DNA of 64,000 nt from Pseudomonadales bacterium (GCA_041395945.1 JAWKZN010000002.1:936556-1000555); one strand, 5' to 3'; shown: positions 35,947 to 44,575, counted from the first letter of the stretch. The notes: generated by a model not told the origin, from the sequence alone. Translations and numbers: made by a program.

Positions 35947-36353
35947 CCGGCCTCCGCGTGCCGAAAAGCCTCGCCGATCATCTTTTGCAGAATCTTCACG
36001 TCTACATCGGCGAGCTTGTTGATATAGATACAGCCACCGGGCCCGACACGGTGCTTGCCAATTTCCTTCAGCATCTTCGCCCGGCCTTTGAAGTTCCCCA
36101 GATAAAACACCAGGGATCCGACCCGTGGCGCGAAACCAACAGAGCAGATGTCGCCCTCCCGGCCACTGGCATATTTGTAGTGGTGCTTGCCGCAACCCAC
36201 GATGCTCGGCCCCCACATCTTCGCCCGTTTGCCTGTCACGGACTCCATGATCTTCAACACCGCCAAGGCATCTTTCCGTCGGGTTTCGTTTTTCACAGAC
36301 TCGAGGAACACCCGTACGCTGGCATTGTTCTCCTGGGTTTTCCGTTCAGCCAT
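35943..36353 (-). CDS. DUF1801 (YdhG-like) protein
   Basis: 136 residues with MWGPSIVGCGKHHYKYASG and KMIGEAFRHAEAG. The family adopts a small alpha/beta fold of unknown function and is common among accessory genes. GTGA coupling to the methyltransferase downstream. Confidence 0.85.
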   Translation of the reverse strand: MAERKTQENNASVRVFLESVKNETRRKDALAVLKIMESVTGKRAKMWGPSIVGCGKHHYKYASGREGDICSVGFAPRVGSLVFYLGNFKGRAKMLKEIGKHRVGPGGCIYINKLADVDVKILQKMIGEAFRHAEAG

Positions 36354-36380
36354 CTTCCCTCCCTGCGACGCCGACCCGAT

Positions 36381-36674
36381 TCATTCGGTCGCCAGAATGC
36401 CGTCAATATATTTTGAAAATTCCCCATGGAATGAGTCGCGACGAGTCTCCCGGTATTTACGCCCGCCTGCCGTTCGAAGCATCCGGCGCAGCAGCTGCTC
36501 CCATCTTTCCTGGGAAAGCCAGAATTCAGAGATACTGGTTGCCGCCTGGGCATACATGCTCCTGTGGGTGGCGATGTTGGCCTGGCGCATCTGCACGGAC
36601 AGATAGATCAGAGTGGCGATGACAGCGACGCCCCCCACAATCTCCCCGATCGCGCCGTAGTCCTGAATGTTCAT
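36381..36674 (-). CDS. Small membrane-anchored protein, unknown function
   Basis: 97 residues from ATG 36674: MNIQDYGAIGEIVGGVAVIATLIYL gives one N-terminal helix, followed by a charged helical region rich in Arg and Gln. This architecture is common in uncharacterised marine gammaproteobacterial proteins. Overlaps the upstream gene by 4 bp. Confidence 0.65.
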   Translation of the reverse strand: MNIQDYGAIGEIVGGVAVIATLIYLSVQMRQANIATHRSMYAQAATSISEFWLSQERWEQLLRRMLRTAGGRKYRETRRDSFHGEFSKYIDGILATE

Positions 36675-36928
36675 CCGTCTACCGCGTCCTGGATGGTTTT
36701 GAACAAAACACGCTGATCCTGCGCGCTGGACGCAGGCATTCTGTCGAAGTCGGGTTCCTTGAGGCGTACATCCGCATAAAGGCACGCACCTTCCTCATGG
36801 AAGTGCAGAAAGGCTTTCGACCTCCGGTAGAAGACCCCGGGTTTCTTTTCCTGCATCCCGGGAAGCATCCGGATTTTTCGCAGGAGTGGCGCAATTGCTG
36901 TGAGTGTCTCGACAGACGCGTGCTTCAT
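36671..36928 (-). CDS. Small conserved-looking protein, unknown function
   Basis: 85 residues: MKHASVETLTAIAPLLRKIR, then GVFYRRSKAFLHFHEEG and YADVRL. No domain assigned with confidence; the pattern recalls small YjbR/MmcQ-like nucleotide-binding folds. Coupled by ATGA to the next gene. Confidence 0.6.
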   Translation of the reverse strand: MKHASVETLTAIAPLLRKIRMLPGMQEKKPGVFYRRSKAFLHFHEEGACLYADVRLKEPDFDRMPASSAQDQRVLFKTIQDAVDG

Positions 36929-37038
36929 GATGGAATCCCGCTTTTCGGAGCGCGACTGGGGAATATCGCGCTGTAAGACTGATCCTGCAACCTCCACCGG
37001 CTGGAAGCTGGGATTTCGTCATTGCGCGCGCCTGTTGC

Positions 37039-37443
37039 TCAGTTACGAGGCGGAGGATGCTCAAGGTACTGGGGGGCGTGTCCGCCGATGTGATCCCAGG
37101 GCGCTTTTGAGCCGACGAACAGATGCTGCTCGATGGCTACACCCGGATCACCCTCCACACAGCCCAGCGTCACACCATGCACCTCGCCGCGCCGGATACC
37201 ACAGAGGGTAGATCCGCAGACCCCACAGAATCCAAGCCCCCACTCCTCTCCGGTAGCATGTATCACCAGCTTCTCTTTACCGGTAATCCACTGGAATCGA
37301 CTACCGGGTGTCAGTTCTGCGTACGCGGAGGATGCCCCACTGAAGGCCTTACGGCACCTCGAACAATGACAGGCGCGACCATCCTGCAGACGACCGTTCA
37401 GCTGCCAGGTGATCGCGGCACAGAAGCAGCTTCCGGTGATCAA
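37039..37443 (-). CDS. GFA/CENP-V domain protein
   Basis: 134 residues with the zinc-binding pattern SCFCAAITW, ACHCSRCRKAFSG and GFCGVCGSTLCG. Known members include glutathione-dependent formaldehyde-activating enzyme, but most are uncharacterised zinc proteins. Overlaps the preceding tandem-DUF1801 gene by 4 bp. Confidence 0.88.
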   Translation of the reverse strand: MITGSCFCAAITWQLNGRLQDGRACHCSRCRKAFSGASSAYAELTPGSRFQWITGKEKLVIHATGEEWGLGFCGVCGSTLCGIRRGEVHGVTLGCVEGDPGVAIEQHLFVGSKAPWDHIGGHAPQYLEHPPPRN

Positions 37444-38312
37444 CCTGCACGCACCTTGTTGTGTCCTTTCTCTCTGCTCCTTTTTTTACTGTTCTTCTGA
37501 TTCTTTTTCTGATGGTAGACGAGCGCCATCTCGATACATTCACAGACTGCAGCTTCAGGCAGGGACTCCGCTTCGTTGAAAACGATCGCCCGGTTGCCTT
37601 CGTACTTCAGCTCCGGAAAGCGGGTTCGACAGGTATCCACCAGGCTGGTCTGGCAATTCAGATAGATTGCGTACTGCTCAGGCGCCGCTTGCTTCCAGCC
37701 GATTCTGATCGTACTGCCGGATTTCGATGCCAGAGTAAGGTAGGCCGGCTCTCCCCATTTCAGCGTTTCGGTCAATCGACCCACACCCGCCGTGGCAGCA
37801 GCCGTGCGGTATATGAGACCGCGCAGCGCATATATCTTTTTCCTGATGCCTGGCGGGTAGCCTTCAATCACCTTTTTCACCTCAACCGGGACAGGCGTAT
37901 TCATCTGATCAGCTCCTGCGATAGTTCTGATATTCCTGTACGCCGCCGCGATCAGGGCCCGGAGCGCCTCATCCTGCGGATCGACTGATGGCCGCAGTTT
38001 CACATGGCGCATCCGCTTGCCGGTTCCTTCGAGAAGTTCCAAGGGATCTGGCAGATCGGCACCTTGAAAGAATCCGACATTAACATGCACTTTGAAAACG
38101 TTGACATACGCAAAGGGCAGATCGTTCACACAGGCGACCGGACAGCCGTCATGAATGAGCTCAAGGACATCGTCTCCTGATCTGCGGATCTGCGAGAACC
38201 ACTTTCGAGCCAGGGCGCCCAGTTCACCTTCACAACTACCCAGCCACTCTTCGACCTTGAGATCCTGCTGCGCAGCACCGGTTAATCGAAACAATTTGTC
38301 CATTTCACTCAC
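37440..38312 (-). CDS. Tandem DUF1801-like fusion protein
   Basis: 290 residues. The first half (HDGCPVACVNDLPFAYVNVF, GKRMRHVKLRP) and second half (IEGYPPGIRKKIYALRGLI, TLKWGEPAYLTL) both resemble DUF1801/YdhG-type domains usually found as separate short proteins. It ends in a Lys/Arg-rich tail. Function unknown. Confidence 0.75.
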   Translation of the reverse strand: MSEMDKLFRLTGAAQQDLKVEEWLGSCEGELGALARKWFSQIRRSGDDVLELIHDGCPVACVNDLPFAYVNVFKVHVNVGFFQGADLPDPLELLEGTGKRMRHVKLRPSVDPQDEALRALIAAAYRNIRTIAGADQMNTPVPVEVKKVIEGYPPGIRKKIYALRGLIYRTAAATAGVGRLTETLKWGEPAYLTLASKSGSTIRIGWKQAAPEQYAIYLNCQTSLVDTCRTRFPELKYEGNRAIVFNEAESLPEAAVCECIEMALVYHQKKNQKNSKKRSREKGHNKVRAG

Positions 38313-38349
38313 TGAGGTCTCAACGGCATACCGATCACAGTTAATGCAT

Positions 38350-38781
38350 TTACCCGCCAGCCCCTTCCCGCCTTCGGTCAGATGTCAGATCTCTTGGTCC
38401 GTGTAACCCGACGAGGTTGCCATCGGGATCAATCACAATGGCGAATCGGGCCTGCCAGGGCGGAAGACAGGGCGCCAGCTGGCTGGTATACCCGGCCTCT
38501 ACCATTCGATGGTGCATCTCATCGACTTGCTGTGCGGTTGAAAATTCGAAGCTGATCGTGTTCTTACTGGGATTCCCCGGTGCCTGCCATTGCGGATCGT
38601 AGCTGGCTGTGAGTTTCGCCGATCCAATCTCGAGCGTAGCACCGTTTGTCCAGGTGAACCTCGCAAAGTCATCACTGACCACTTCAGAGGTCAGACCCAG
38701 CAGTTCATGGAATTTCACCGATTTACGGACATCTTCCGCAAACAGATACAAACCCCGCAGCATTGGATCACTCGAATTCAT
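38350..38781 (-). CDS. VOC/glyoxalase-fold protein
   Basis: 143 residues starting MNSSDPMLRGLYLFAEDVRK, with FEFSTAQQVDEMHHRMVEAG and VIDPDGNLVGLHGP. A single-domain glyoxalase-superfamily protein of unknown substrate. Overlaps the GNAT-AHSA1 fusion gene (ATGA). Confidence 0.85.
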   Translation of the reverse strand: MNSSDPMLRGLYLFAEDVRKSVKFHELLGLTSEVVSDDFARFTWTNGATLEIGSAKLTASYDPQWQAPGNPSKNTISFEFSTAQQVDEMHHRMVEAGYTSQLAPCLPPWQARFAIVIDPDGNLVGLHGPRDLTSDRRREGAGG

Positions 38782-39686
38782 TCGGCTGATTTCATTACTT
38801 CTGCTTCGAGCCGATCCAGGTTCTGTTCGTTCGCTTTCAGAACGACTGGAGCGACCTCGTCCTTATGCGCCGCAGTGTCGAATACCTGCTCCCAGCGCAC
38901 CAGCGTACTGCCCTCATCCTGTTCCAGCGTGATGGTCAGCACGAAGTGATGATCCTCAGAAACATGTTCAATGATCACGAGCCGCTGCGGAACAATCTCG
39001 ACGAAAACGTTTTCATTCGGGTAGTCGGTGCCATCAGGCCCATGCAGTGTGAGCGTCCATTTTCCGCCGCGTTTGAACTCAAACGCGTGAAAGGTACTCG
39101 AGAATCCATTCGGCCCCCACCATCGGGCCAGACGCCCCGGGTCAGAAATCGCGTCGAAAACCCGGCCCGGATCGGCATCGATCAGTCTGGAGTGTACAAC
39201 TTCGCGATTGGTGACTGATTCGCCTCCCACAGCCACTCCTGATCCAGCAGATAGCGGAAAAGAATACATGACTGATGTCTGTTCCTGCGTGCCAGCAACG
39301 AGGCCCTCATACAGGGATCTTGCCGCGACGTTGTCCGTATCGGTAAGTACCCAGGCTTCGGTACAACCCAGAGATTCGCCAACAGTCAGCAAAGCAGCCA
39401 TCAGCCGTGCTCCGATGCCTTTCCGTTGAAACGGCCCGCTAACGCCAACTTCATTGATGAAGAGCTGGTTGGGTTTGTCTGGATGCAGGTAGTGCACCGC
39501 ACTCGCCATGCCAACGACGACTCCCCGCTCATCCATCGCTACCACAATGTGGTGTCGAGGATCCGCCAGGAACTCCATTGTCAGATGCCTTTCGACCGCA
39601 TTGTCAAATACATCGTCCGCGACGCTTTCAAGCACCTGTCCGTCGTCGGCACCAAGCATTCTGATGGTGACATTGAGACTGTTCAT
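38778..39686 (-). CDS. GNAT acetyltransferase-AHSA1/SRPBCC fusion
   Basis: 302 residues. Residues 1-150 are a GNAT domain (INEVGVSGPFQRKGIGARLM acetyl-CoA loop). From about 160 onward is an SRPBCC/AHSA1 lipid-cavity domain (REVVHSRLIDADPGRVFDAI, LARWWGPNGFSSTF). Both domains normally occur as separate small proteins. Start ATG 39686. Function unknown; the pairing suggests acetylation of a hydrophobic ligand, which is speculative. Confidence 0.82.
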   Translation of the reverse strand: MNSLNVTIRMLGADDGQVLESVADDVFDNAVERHLTMEFLADPRHHIVVAMDERGVVVGMASAVHYLHPDKPNQLFINEVGVSGPFQRKGIGARLMAALLTVGESLGCTEAWVLTDTDNVAARSLYEGLVAGTQEQTSVMYSFPLSAGSGVAVGGESVTNREVVHSRLIDADPGRVFDAISDPGRLARWWGPNGFSSTFHAFEFKRGGKWTLTLHGPDGTDYPNENVFVEIVPQRLVIIEHVSEDHHFVLTITLEQDEGSTLVRWEQVFDTAAHKDEVAPVVLKANEQNLDRLEAEVMKSAE

Positions 39687-39752
39687 AAATATCTGAACCC
39701 TTCCAGCGCGCCACAGCAATGACCATGTCGACAGGTTGCAGGCAGCGCTCCC

Positions 39753-40499
39753 TCAGCCAGTCGCATCTGCCGCAAAGATCAGAAACATCGGCCGATCTCT
39801 TTCACGAGCCCATTCAGGATGTTCTGTCAGCTGCTGTTCATCCGGTCCCCACTCTATGAGCTCTATGATCTGAAACGAGTTTGCGACCAGAGTGTTGATG
39901 TAGCTCGCAATCGTGCGGTGATACCTGATGACGCCCTCAGTAAACCAGTTGCGCTGTCGCATCGATTCGTCGAGATAGCGGTCCAGGGGCCAGATGGATC
40001 TTCCATCAACTTCTCGCCACTGATCATCACCTGGCGCAGAAAATATGGGATGTTCGATCGTTGCAACCAGTCGCCCGCCATCACGAAGCTTCCGCCGCAT
40101 CGCACGACAAAGTCCAGGAAAATCATCGATGTAGTGAAACGCCAGTGCGCTGTAAATCAGATCGAAGTTCTGTTCCGGAATCTGCAGCTGCGCAATATCT
40201 CCGGCGCGATAGTCAATTGATGGATTGCTGGTCAGCTCCCGCGCTCGGGTGAGCATCTGCTCAGACAGATCTATGCCTACAACGCTGTGCGCCCCCTGCT
40301 CAACGGCCCAGCGATCGAATGCGCCGAACCCGCACCCAAGATCGAGGATACGCGCGCCTCTCAGGTCAGGCAGCAGCGATCGAACAGCAGACCACTCCGG
40401 AGCACCGGAGAGCCCCTCAATGGATCGCGGCAGCTGGGAATAACCCCGGTAAAACTGCGGGTCGTCGTATATGTTCTGTGGCATCGGCGAGGTGGTCAT
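39753..40499 (-). CDS. Class I SAM-dependent methyltransferase
   Basis: 248 residues. Motif I RILDLGCGFGAFDRWA, VVGIDLSEQML, and FDLIYSALAFHYIDDF are the UbiE/COQ5-like small-molecule methyltransferase signature. ATG 40499 preferred over upstream in-frame starts. Target unknown. Confidence 0.88.
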   Translation of the reverse strand: MTTSPMPQNIYDDPQFYRGYSQLPRSIEGLSGAPEWSAVRSLLPDLRGARILDLGCGFGAFDRWAVEQGAHSVVGIDLSEQMLTRARELTSNPSIDYRAGDIAQLQIPEQNFDLIYSALAFHYIDDFPGLCRAMRRKLRDGGRLVATIEHPIFSAPGDDQWREVDGRSIWPLDRYLDESMRQRNWFTEGVIRYHRTIASYINTLVANSFQIIELIEWGPDEQQLTEHPEWARERDRPMFLIFAADATG

Positions 40500-40669
40500 G
40501 TCTGGAAGAACCCATTTCACCAGATGCCGGTGCGAACGGAAACTTGTGCTCAGGCGTGGCCGAGCCTGGCGATTTCATCTGCAAAAGCAGCAGGACATCC
40601 CGGCTCTAGTACAAGCGCCGAAAGACGACCAGCATGGTATTCGCTGCATGGACCTGGTTGGGCGTCAGT

Positions 40670-40957
40670 TCACCCCTCGAGTTCTGACACATAGTGAAAC
40701 TCCACAAGATAGACTGATTCACCAGATCCATGCTTTGCAACTTTGAGCAGATCTGCGATTCCCGCAAATCCTGACTCCCGCGCCATTCTCGGTGTAATGT
40801 CCTCGAAACTGATCTCGTTCAGCCTGTCAACGATGATATATCCTTCATCCAGAACGTATCGATTGCCCACTTTGACGCGCGGGCTTTTCCAGATCCGCAC
40901 GCTTGTCGTGATCTCACCATTCTTTATCGGTTCCCTCAGTCGCCTGGTGAACTGCAT
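40670..40957 (-). CDS. ASCH-like domain protein
   Basis: 95 residues: RLREPIKNGEITTSVRIWK, VKVGNRYVLDEGYIIVD, then ITPRMARESGF and VYLVEFHYV. The pattern matches small ASCH-fold proteins (RNA/nucleotide-related). About 170 bp before the methyltransferase stop contain no supported gene. Confidence 0.6.
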   Translation of the reverse strand: MQFTRRLREPIKNGEITTSVRIWKSPRVKVGNRYVLDEGYIIVDRLNEISFEDITPRMARESGFAGIADLLKVAKHGSGESVYLVEFHYVSELEG

Positions 40958-41044
40958 GTGATGACTAACGCCTTGCGAGGAAAAGATTGGCTGCGGAACG
41001 GCCCAGGCACGGCATCACCTTGTCAGGCGGCTGGTTGTTCGCGT

Positions 41045-41476
41045 CTACTGATAAATCCTTCCGCGGTGTTTCAACCACCCGTCAGCGTGACGACCCTGCG
41101 GGTCATGGTGAGTCCAGTGGATGACTCCACCGCGGTCATTCCATTCATACTCGCCATAAAACTCAACGTCATCCCCTTCTGACAGACCTGCGATTCTGGG
41201 TGCCAGGTCGATGTTGTGTGCCATCAACAGGGTCTGGCCTGACGGAATTCGGAGAATGAACCGCTGATGTCGACTTCCCGTGTTGTCATCCGGCAGGACC
41301 CTGACGACTTTGCCGCTTCCACCAGCCTGAAGATCGCTCTTCCCGCTATTGAAAGCATCAATGATGACCGAATTGGCAAGCGAAGGTTCGTCGGTGAATC
41401 GATCGACGATATCCGTGTCATTGAGCAGGAAATATCCCACACCGAGAATAAGGAGCAGGGAGTTTGCTTTTTGCAC
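41045..41476 (-). CDS. DUF3465 protein, membrane-anchored
   Basis: 143 residues. N-terminal hydrophobic anchor (LLLILGVGYFLL), then an OB-like beta domain with RFILRIPSGQTLLMAHNID, FYGEYEWND and the characteristic end QGRHADGWLKHRGRIYQ. Periplasm-facing, function unknown. Confidence 0.82.
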   Translation of the reverse strand: MQKANSLLLILGVGYFLLNDTDIVDRFTDEPSLANSVIIDAFNSGKSDLQAGGSGKVVRVLPDDNTGSRHQRFILRIPSGQTLLMAHNIDLAPRIAGLSEGDDVEFYGEYEWNDRGGVIHWTHHDPQGRHADGWLKHRGRIYQ

Positions 41477-41588
41477 AGATTCAATCGCTTAGGATATCTG
41501 CAGCTGGTTGAGGCAGGGGCGACGAAATTGACAGAATTCGACAACTGGAGCGCCAATAAACATTTGCGTTCTTTTGACTGTGGCCACT

Positions 41589-42182
41589 CTAGGGCTCCTT
41601 GCCAATACCCTTGAACACTGTCTCAACTAACTGGACCGCCAGTTCGTCGCTCAGTTTGGTGTGTCCTACGAGCAACCTGAAGAATAGCGGCCCATACAGC
41701 ATATCGAGCACTGTCTCGACCGGGGTTGCGGACATCACGCTACCATCGGCAATCGCTTCTTCAAGTATCGCTCGACCGACTTCTCGACTGTTCAGTATCA
41801 CCTGATTTCGAAACGCCTTCACCAGTTCGCTCTCCTGCTCAGCCGATGCCAGCGTCAGGGTGATCTGGCGGCCGCGTGGCGTTGAGAAAGTCCTCACCAC
41901 GCTCCTAAGGTGGGCCTGCAAGCGGTGCCTCGCCGATCCCTTTGGACTGTCGAATGCCTTGACCGGCTGGGCCATAAAAGCTGCCATGGCCAATTCGTGG
42001 GCATTCGCCCAGTTCCGATAAATTGTGGGTTTGCCGACCCCCGTCTCCGACGCTACCCGCTCCACAGTCAGACGGCCTATCCCTTCGTTCATGAGAATCT
42101 GGTATGCAGCCTCCAGAATCGCTTTTCGCGCTGTCTGGCTTCGTGGGCGGCCAGTCTTGCGGGGTTGTTTATCTTTCGCCAT
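41589..42182 (-). CDS. TetR-family repressor
   Basis: 197 residues. N-terminal helix-turn-helix ILEAAYQILMNEGIGRLTVE then GVGKPTIYRNWANAHEL; C-terminal domain of the TetR_C type. Divergent from the glyoxalase/SnoaL pair with a 63-bp gap containing repeats likely bound by it. Confidence 0.92.
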   Translation of the reverse strand: MAKDKQPRKTGRPRSQTARKAILEAAYQILMNEGIGRLTVERVASETGVGKPTIYRNWANAHELAMAAFMAQPVKAFDSPKGSARHRLQAHLRSVVRTFSTPRGRQITLTLASAEQESELVKAFRNQVILNSREVGRAILEEAIADGSVMSATPVETVLDMLYGPLFFRLLVGHTKLSDELAVQLVETVFKGIGKEP

Positions 42183-42197
42183 GAGCCCTTGATCAAT

Positions 42198-42224
42198 TAC
42201 GTAACGTTGCGTAACGTATCGTAC
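42198..42224. promoter_or_regulatory. Operator-like repeats between TetR gene and VOC gene
   Basis: The block CGTAACGTTG-CGTAACGTAT-CGTAC is a 10-bp-period direct repeat that also contains the inverted repeat ACGTT-GCGT-AACGT. Its position between a TetR gene and its divergent neighbour makes it the probable autoregulatory operator. Confidence 0.6.
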
Positions 42225-42245
42225 AACAAACAGCCGGAGCCGCCA

Positions 42246-42707
42246 ATGTCAGACTCCATAGCACGACCTCGACAGCTATGCCCTTATCTGACGGTCGCAG
42301 GCGCAGCCGATGCCATCGATTTCTATTGCCGAGCATTTGGCGCCATCGTCGACTTCAAGCTTATTGATCCAGCCGATCAGCGAATCGGCCATGCCGAACT
42401 GATTTTCGGCTCCACTCGAGTGTTCATCTCTGACGAGTATCCTGACTTCGGAGCGGTAGGACCAAACACCCTGGGCGGCTCCCCCATAAAGATGCACCTG
42501 GAAGTCGATGATGCTGATGCGTTCGTCGCACAGGCGCTGGACGAGGGTGCAACGCTCCTGCGGAGCGTCAAACTCGAATTTCATGGCAACCGGATCGGGA
42601 TGGTCGCAGATCCGTTCGGGCATAGCTGGTTCATAGCGAGCAAATCAGACGAAGTGAGCCCCGAAGAAATGCAGAGTCGATGGGACGCTGGAGGAGAAAC
42701 CCCATGA
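42246..42707 (+). CDS. VOC/glyoxalase-fold protein (PhnB-like)
   Basis: 153 residues: LCPYLTVAGAADAIDFYCRAFGA, HAELIFGSTRVFISDEYP, KMHLEVDDADAFV and VADPFGHSWFIAS are the PhnB/YdeN-like pattern. Probably controlled by the divergent TetR protein. Stop overlaps the next gene start. Confidence 0.88.
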   Translation: MSDSIARPRQLCPYLTVAGAADAIDFYCRAFGAIVDFKLIDPADQRIGHAELIFGSTRVFISDEYPDFGAVGPNTLGGSPIKMHLEVDDADAFVAQALDEGATLLRSVKLEFHGNRIGMVADPFGHSWFIASKSDEVSPEEMQSRWDAGGETP

Positions 42708-43096
42708 AACCGCAAACCGAGCTACTGCGGGATTTCCAGGCAATTGAAGATCGTTTTAACGCCGCGATGGTCTCAAACGACCCTGCTGCAATCGATCACT
42801 GCATTACCGACGATTGGGTGCTGGTGAACCCGGAGAGCGGCCCTGTCAGCCGCGAGATCGTTCTCGGCATCATTGGCAGTGGAGCGCTTGTACATACATC
42901 GATGACAAAGCAGATTGTGAGAGCGGAGCAGTATGGTGATGTTGCGGTCGTAACCGGTCGTGGCCAGAACACCGGGACGTTTCAGGGTGCACCAATTGAA
43001 GCGGACGAGTGGGTCACTGATATCTATATCCGCACGGCAGATGGGTGGAGATGCGTCCTGACACAGCTGACCCCGGTAATTAACCATAGCCGGTAA
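42704..43096 (+). CDS. SnoaL/NTF2-like protein (DUF4440 type)
   Basis: 130 residues: FQAIEDRFNAAMVSNDPAAI and DDWVLVNPESGPVS, ending GWRCVLTQLTPV. A cone-fold small protein, often enzymes or ligand binders of unknown substrate. GGAGGAG precedes ATG 42704, which overlaps the glyoxalase stop (ATGA). Confidence 0.85.
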   Translation: MKPQTELLRDFQAIEDRFNAAMVSNDPAAIDHCITDDWVLVNPESGPVSREIVLGIIGSGALVHTSMTKQIVRAEQYGDVAVVTGRGQNTGTFQGAPIEADEWVTDIYIRTADGWRCVLTQLTPVINHSR

Positions 43097-43110
43097 CAAA
43101 GCAAAGGGTG

Positions 43111-43237
43111 GCTTAGGTCACTAAGCGGACCTGTAGGTGCCCTCAGGATGACGCCGGACAGCGGCGAACCCGCGGCCAGATTGCGAAGGCAATTCGGGTA
43201 ACGGTTTAGGCGGTCCACTGCCTCGCAACCGCTAGGC
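43111..43237 (-). repeat. attC relic (most distal, degenerate)
   Basis: CTAAGCGGACC and GGTCCACTGC form a partial stem, and the right end reads GCTAGGC. The stop codon of the adjacent gene lies in this end, as in true cassettes. Probable left limit of the array. Confidence 0.4.
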
Positions 43238-43717
43238 GATATTTTCATAGACGCCATTGGTCAGCTCCATGTTGGTGAGCACTCTACCCTGCCAGATGTA
43301 TACGTCCCTGGCGCCGGCGGAAAGCGCCAGTTCCCGAAAGACACGATCTTCGATATCGGTGAGACCATCCGCCGGGATTTTCATCGGATGAATGACGGCG
43401 ATTGGAGCAGGGCGAAGCAGTCCCTCCCCGGCGACACAGGCGAGTGCATGTTTCAGGAGCATTGCTGCCGATTCAAACTCGTGGACAAGCAGCCGGTTGT
43501 GGCTGAACGGCCGGATAAGTTTGTGGGAGGACTGCTCCGCCTTCGCTCCAAACCCTGCCACCTTGGGCTTTCGACCAGACAGGTCGATCGCAACGACAGG
43601 CTTGTCCTCGAACACTCGAACGATTTTCGGTGTGCTCACTTTAAGCCGGTCTGAGGTGATCTGAATGTAGAAAGGTACGGCTGGAAAAAAGCGTCTAAGC
43701 ACAGGATGATGGTTCAT
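43232..43717 (-). CDS. MreB/actin-like-fold protein, small (uncertain)
   Basis: 161 residues. VRVFEDKPVVAIDLS, IAVIHPMKIPADGLTDIED and RELALSAGARDVYIWQGRVL resemble the first half of MreB (the RPMKDG and AGAREV segments), but the phosphate loops are incomplete and the protein is half the usual length. Probably a truncated or specialised actin-fold protein carried as a cassette. Stop lies in the attC relic. Confidence 0.5.
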   Translation of the reverse strand: MNHHPVLRRFFPAVPFYIQITSDRLKVSTPKIVRVFEDKPVVAIDLSGRKPKVAGFGAKAEQSSHKLIRPFSHNRLLVHEFESAAMLLKHALACVAGEGLLRPAPIAVIHPMKIPADGLTDIEDRVFRELALSAGARDVYIWQGRVLTNMELTNGVYENIA

Positions 43718-43720
43718 GCC

Positions 43721-43816
43721 AGCGGACGCTGTGATAAGCAGCGTCTGAAGGTGGTCCGTCGGAGCGCCAGCGAAGGGAAACTGCAGTCAAGCGCTCGATT
43801 CGCCTCCTGGTTGGTC
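43721..43816 (-). repeat. attC, degenerate
   Basis: About 96 bp. Inner arms GTGATAAGCAGCG and GTCAAGCGCTCGATT still recognisable; outer boxes decayed (AGCGGAC and GTTGGTC). Confidence 0.75.
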
Positions 43817-44200
43817 GTCGCCTGATTCATATGTTCGAATCTCGATAAGATGCTTGTTTGGATCGTTGAAGTATAAGGTCGGAGCGTCACCTTTCGCGCC
43901 AGATTCAATCCCTGGCCCCGTGTTTGAGCCTACCGAATCAAAAGTTGGCCCGTATTCTATGGCGTTGTTTTTGACTCGCTGGAAAATATCCTCAAATTCG
44001 TTTTTCGAAACCGAAAACGCATAATGTTCGTAGCCAGGGGTTCCCCAAGGCGCGAGTTGCATTTGGAAGTCTCTGCCGCTTCGGATGATAGTGAAGGGCC
44101 CATCAACACCGGCGTTCGCAAAACCCATGATTCGAGTATAAAAATGGATACTGGCTTCGAGATCGTTCACCTTGAGAATGATGTGATCCAAATGTGCCAT
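43787..44200 (-). CDS. VOC/glyoxalase-fold protein (cassette)
   Basis: 137 residues starting MAHLDHIILKVNDLEASIHF, with GYEHYAFSVSKNEFEDIF and LYFNDPNKHLIEIRTYE. Resembles fosfomycin-resistance-like/lactoylglutathione-lyase-type single-module proteins; no resistance role can be claimed. The last ten residues are encoded by the attC arm. Confidence 0.85.
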   Translation of the reverse strand: MAHLDHIILKVNDLEASIHFYTRIMGFANAGVDGPFTIIRSGRDFQMQLAPWGTPGYEHYAFSVSKNEFEDIFQRVKNNAIEYGPTFDSVGSNTGPGIESGAKGDAPTLYFNDPNKHLIEIRTYESGDDQPGGESSA

Positions 44201-44219
44201 CTGTAAATCTTCCTGTGTC

Positions 44220-44290
44220 GCTTAACACCGAATCAGGCGAGGCTTAACGGCAGCCAACTGTCGCCAATGGAAAGGTGTTCTGGAGTTGAT
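44220..44290 (-). repeat. attC relic
   Basis: GCTTAAC at the left, then GCTTAACGGCAGCCAACTG, which aligns base for base with the centre of the intact sites (GCTTGACGGCAGCCGACTG). The right arm is not recognisable. Confidence 0.55.
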
Positions 44291-44410
44291 TCCGGACAGC
44301 CACTCGGCCGTGCTGACTCCATGATATTTTCTGTCGAAAAACATCGCGTCGGACTGCGTGATTGCCGAGGAGAGGATCAGTGTGAGTGTAAATGCGATCT
44401 TTTTGAGCAT
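44222..44410 (-). CDS. Short exported peptide, probably a gene remnant
   Basis: 62 residues: a good signal peptide (MLKKIAFTLTLILSSAITQS), then about 25 residues and a C-terminus encoded by the attC relic. Probably the 5' end of an exported-protein cassette fused to a decayed attC. The next 165 bp to the right (44411-44575) show no supported gene. Confidence 0.4.
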   Translation of the reverse strand: MLKKIAFTLTLILSSAITQSDAMFFDRKYHGVSTAEWLSGINSRTPFHWRQLAAVKPRLIRC

Positions 44411-44575
44411 CTTAAAGAGCCATGTGACTATGCGACATCTTCACAGACATCATAGTTCGGCCCCATGGTGTGGATGACGGCTTCTGCCGACGAATGTCGG
44501 AGAAAAGCGATGGCAGCAAGCGGAGCGGATACTGCCGCGCAGAAGGCGAGTCGCTCTTCGGCGTTCTCTGTGTCG

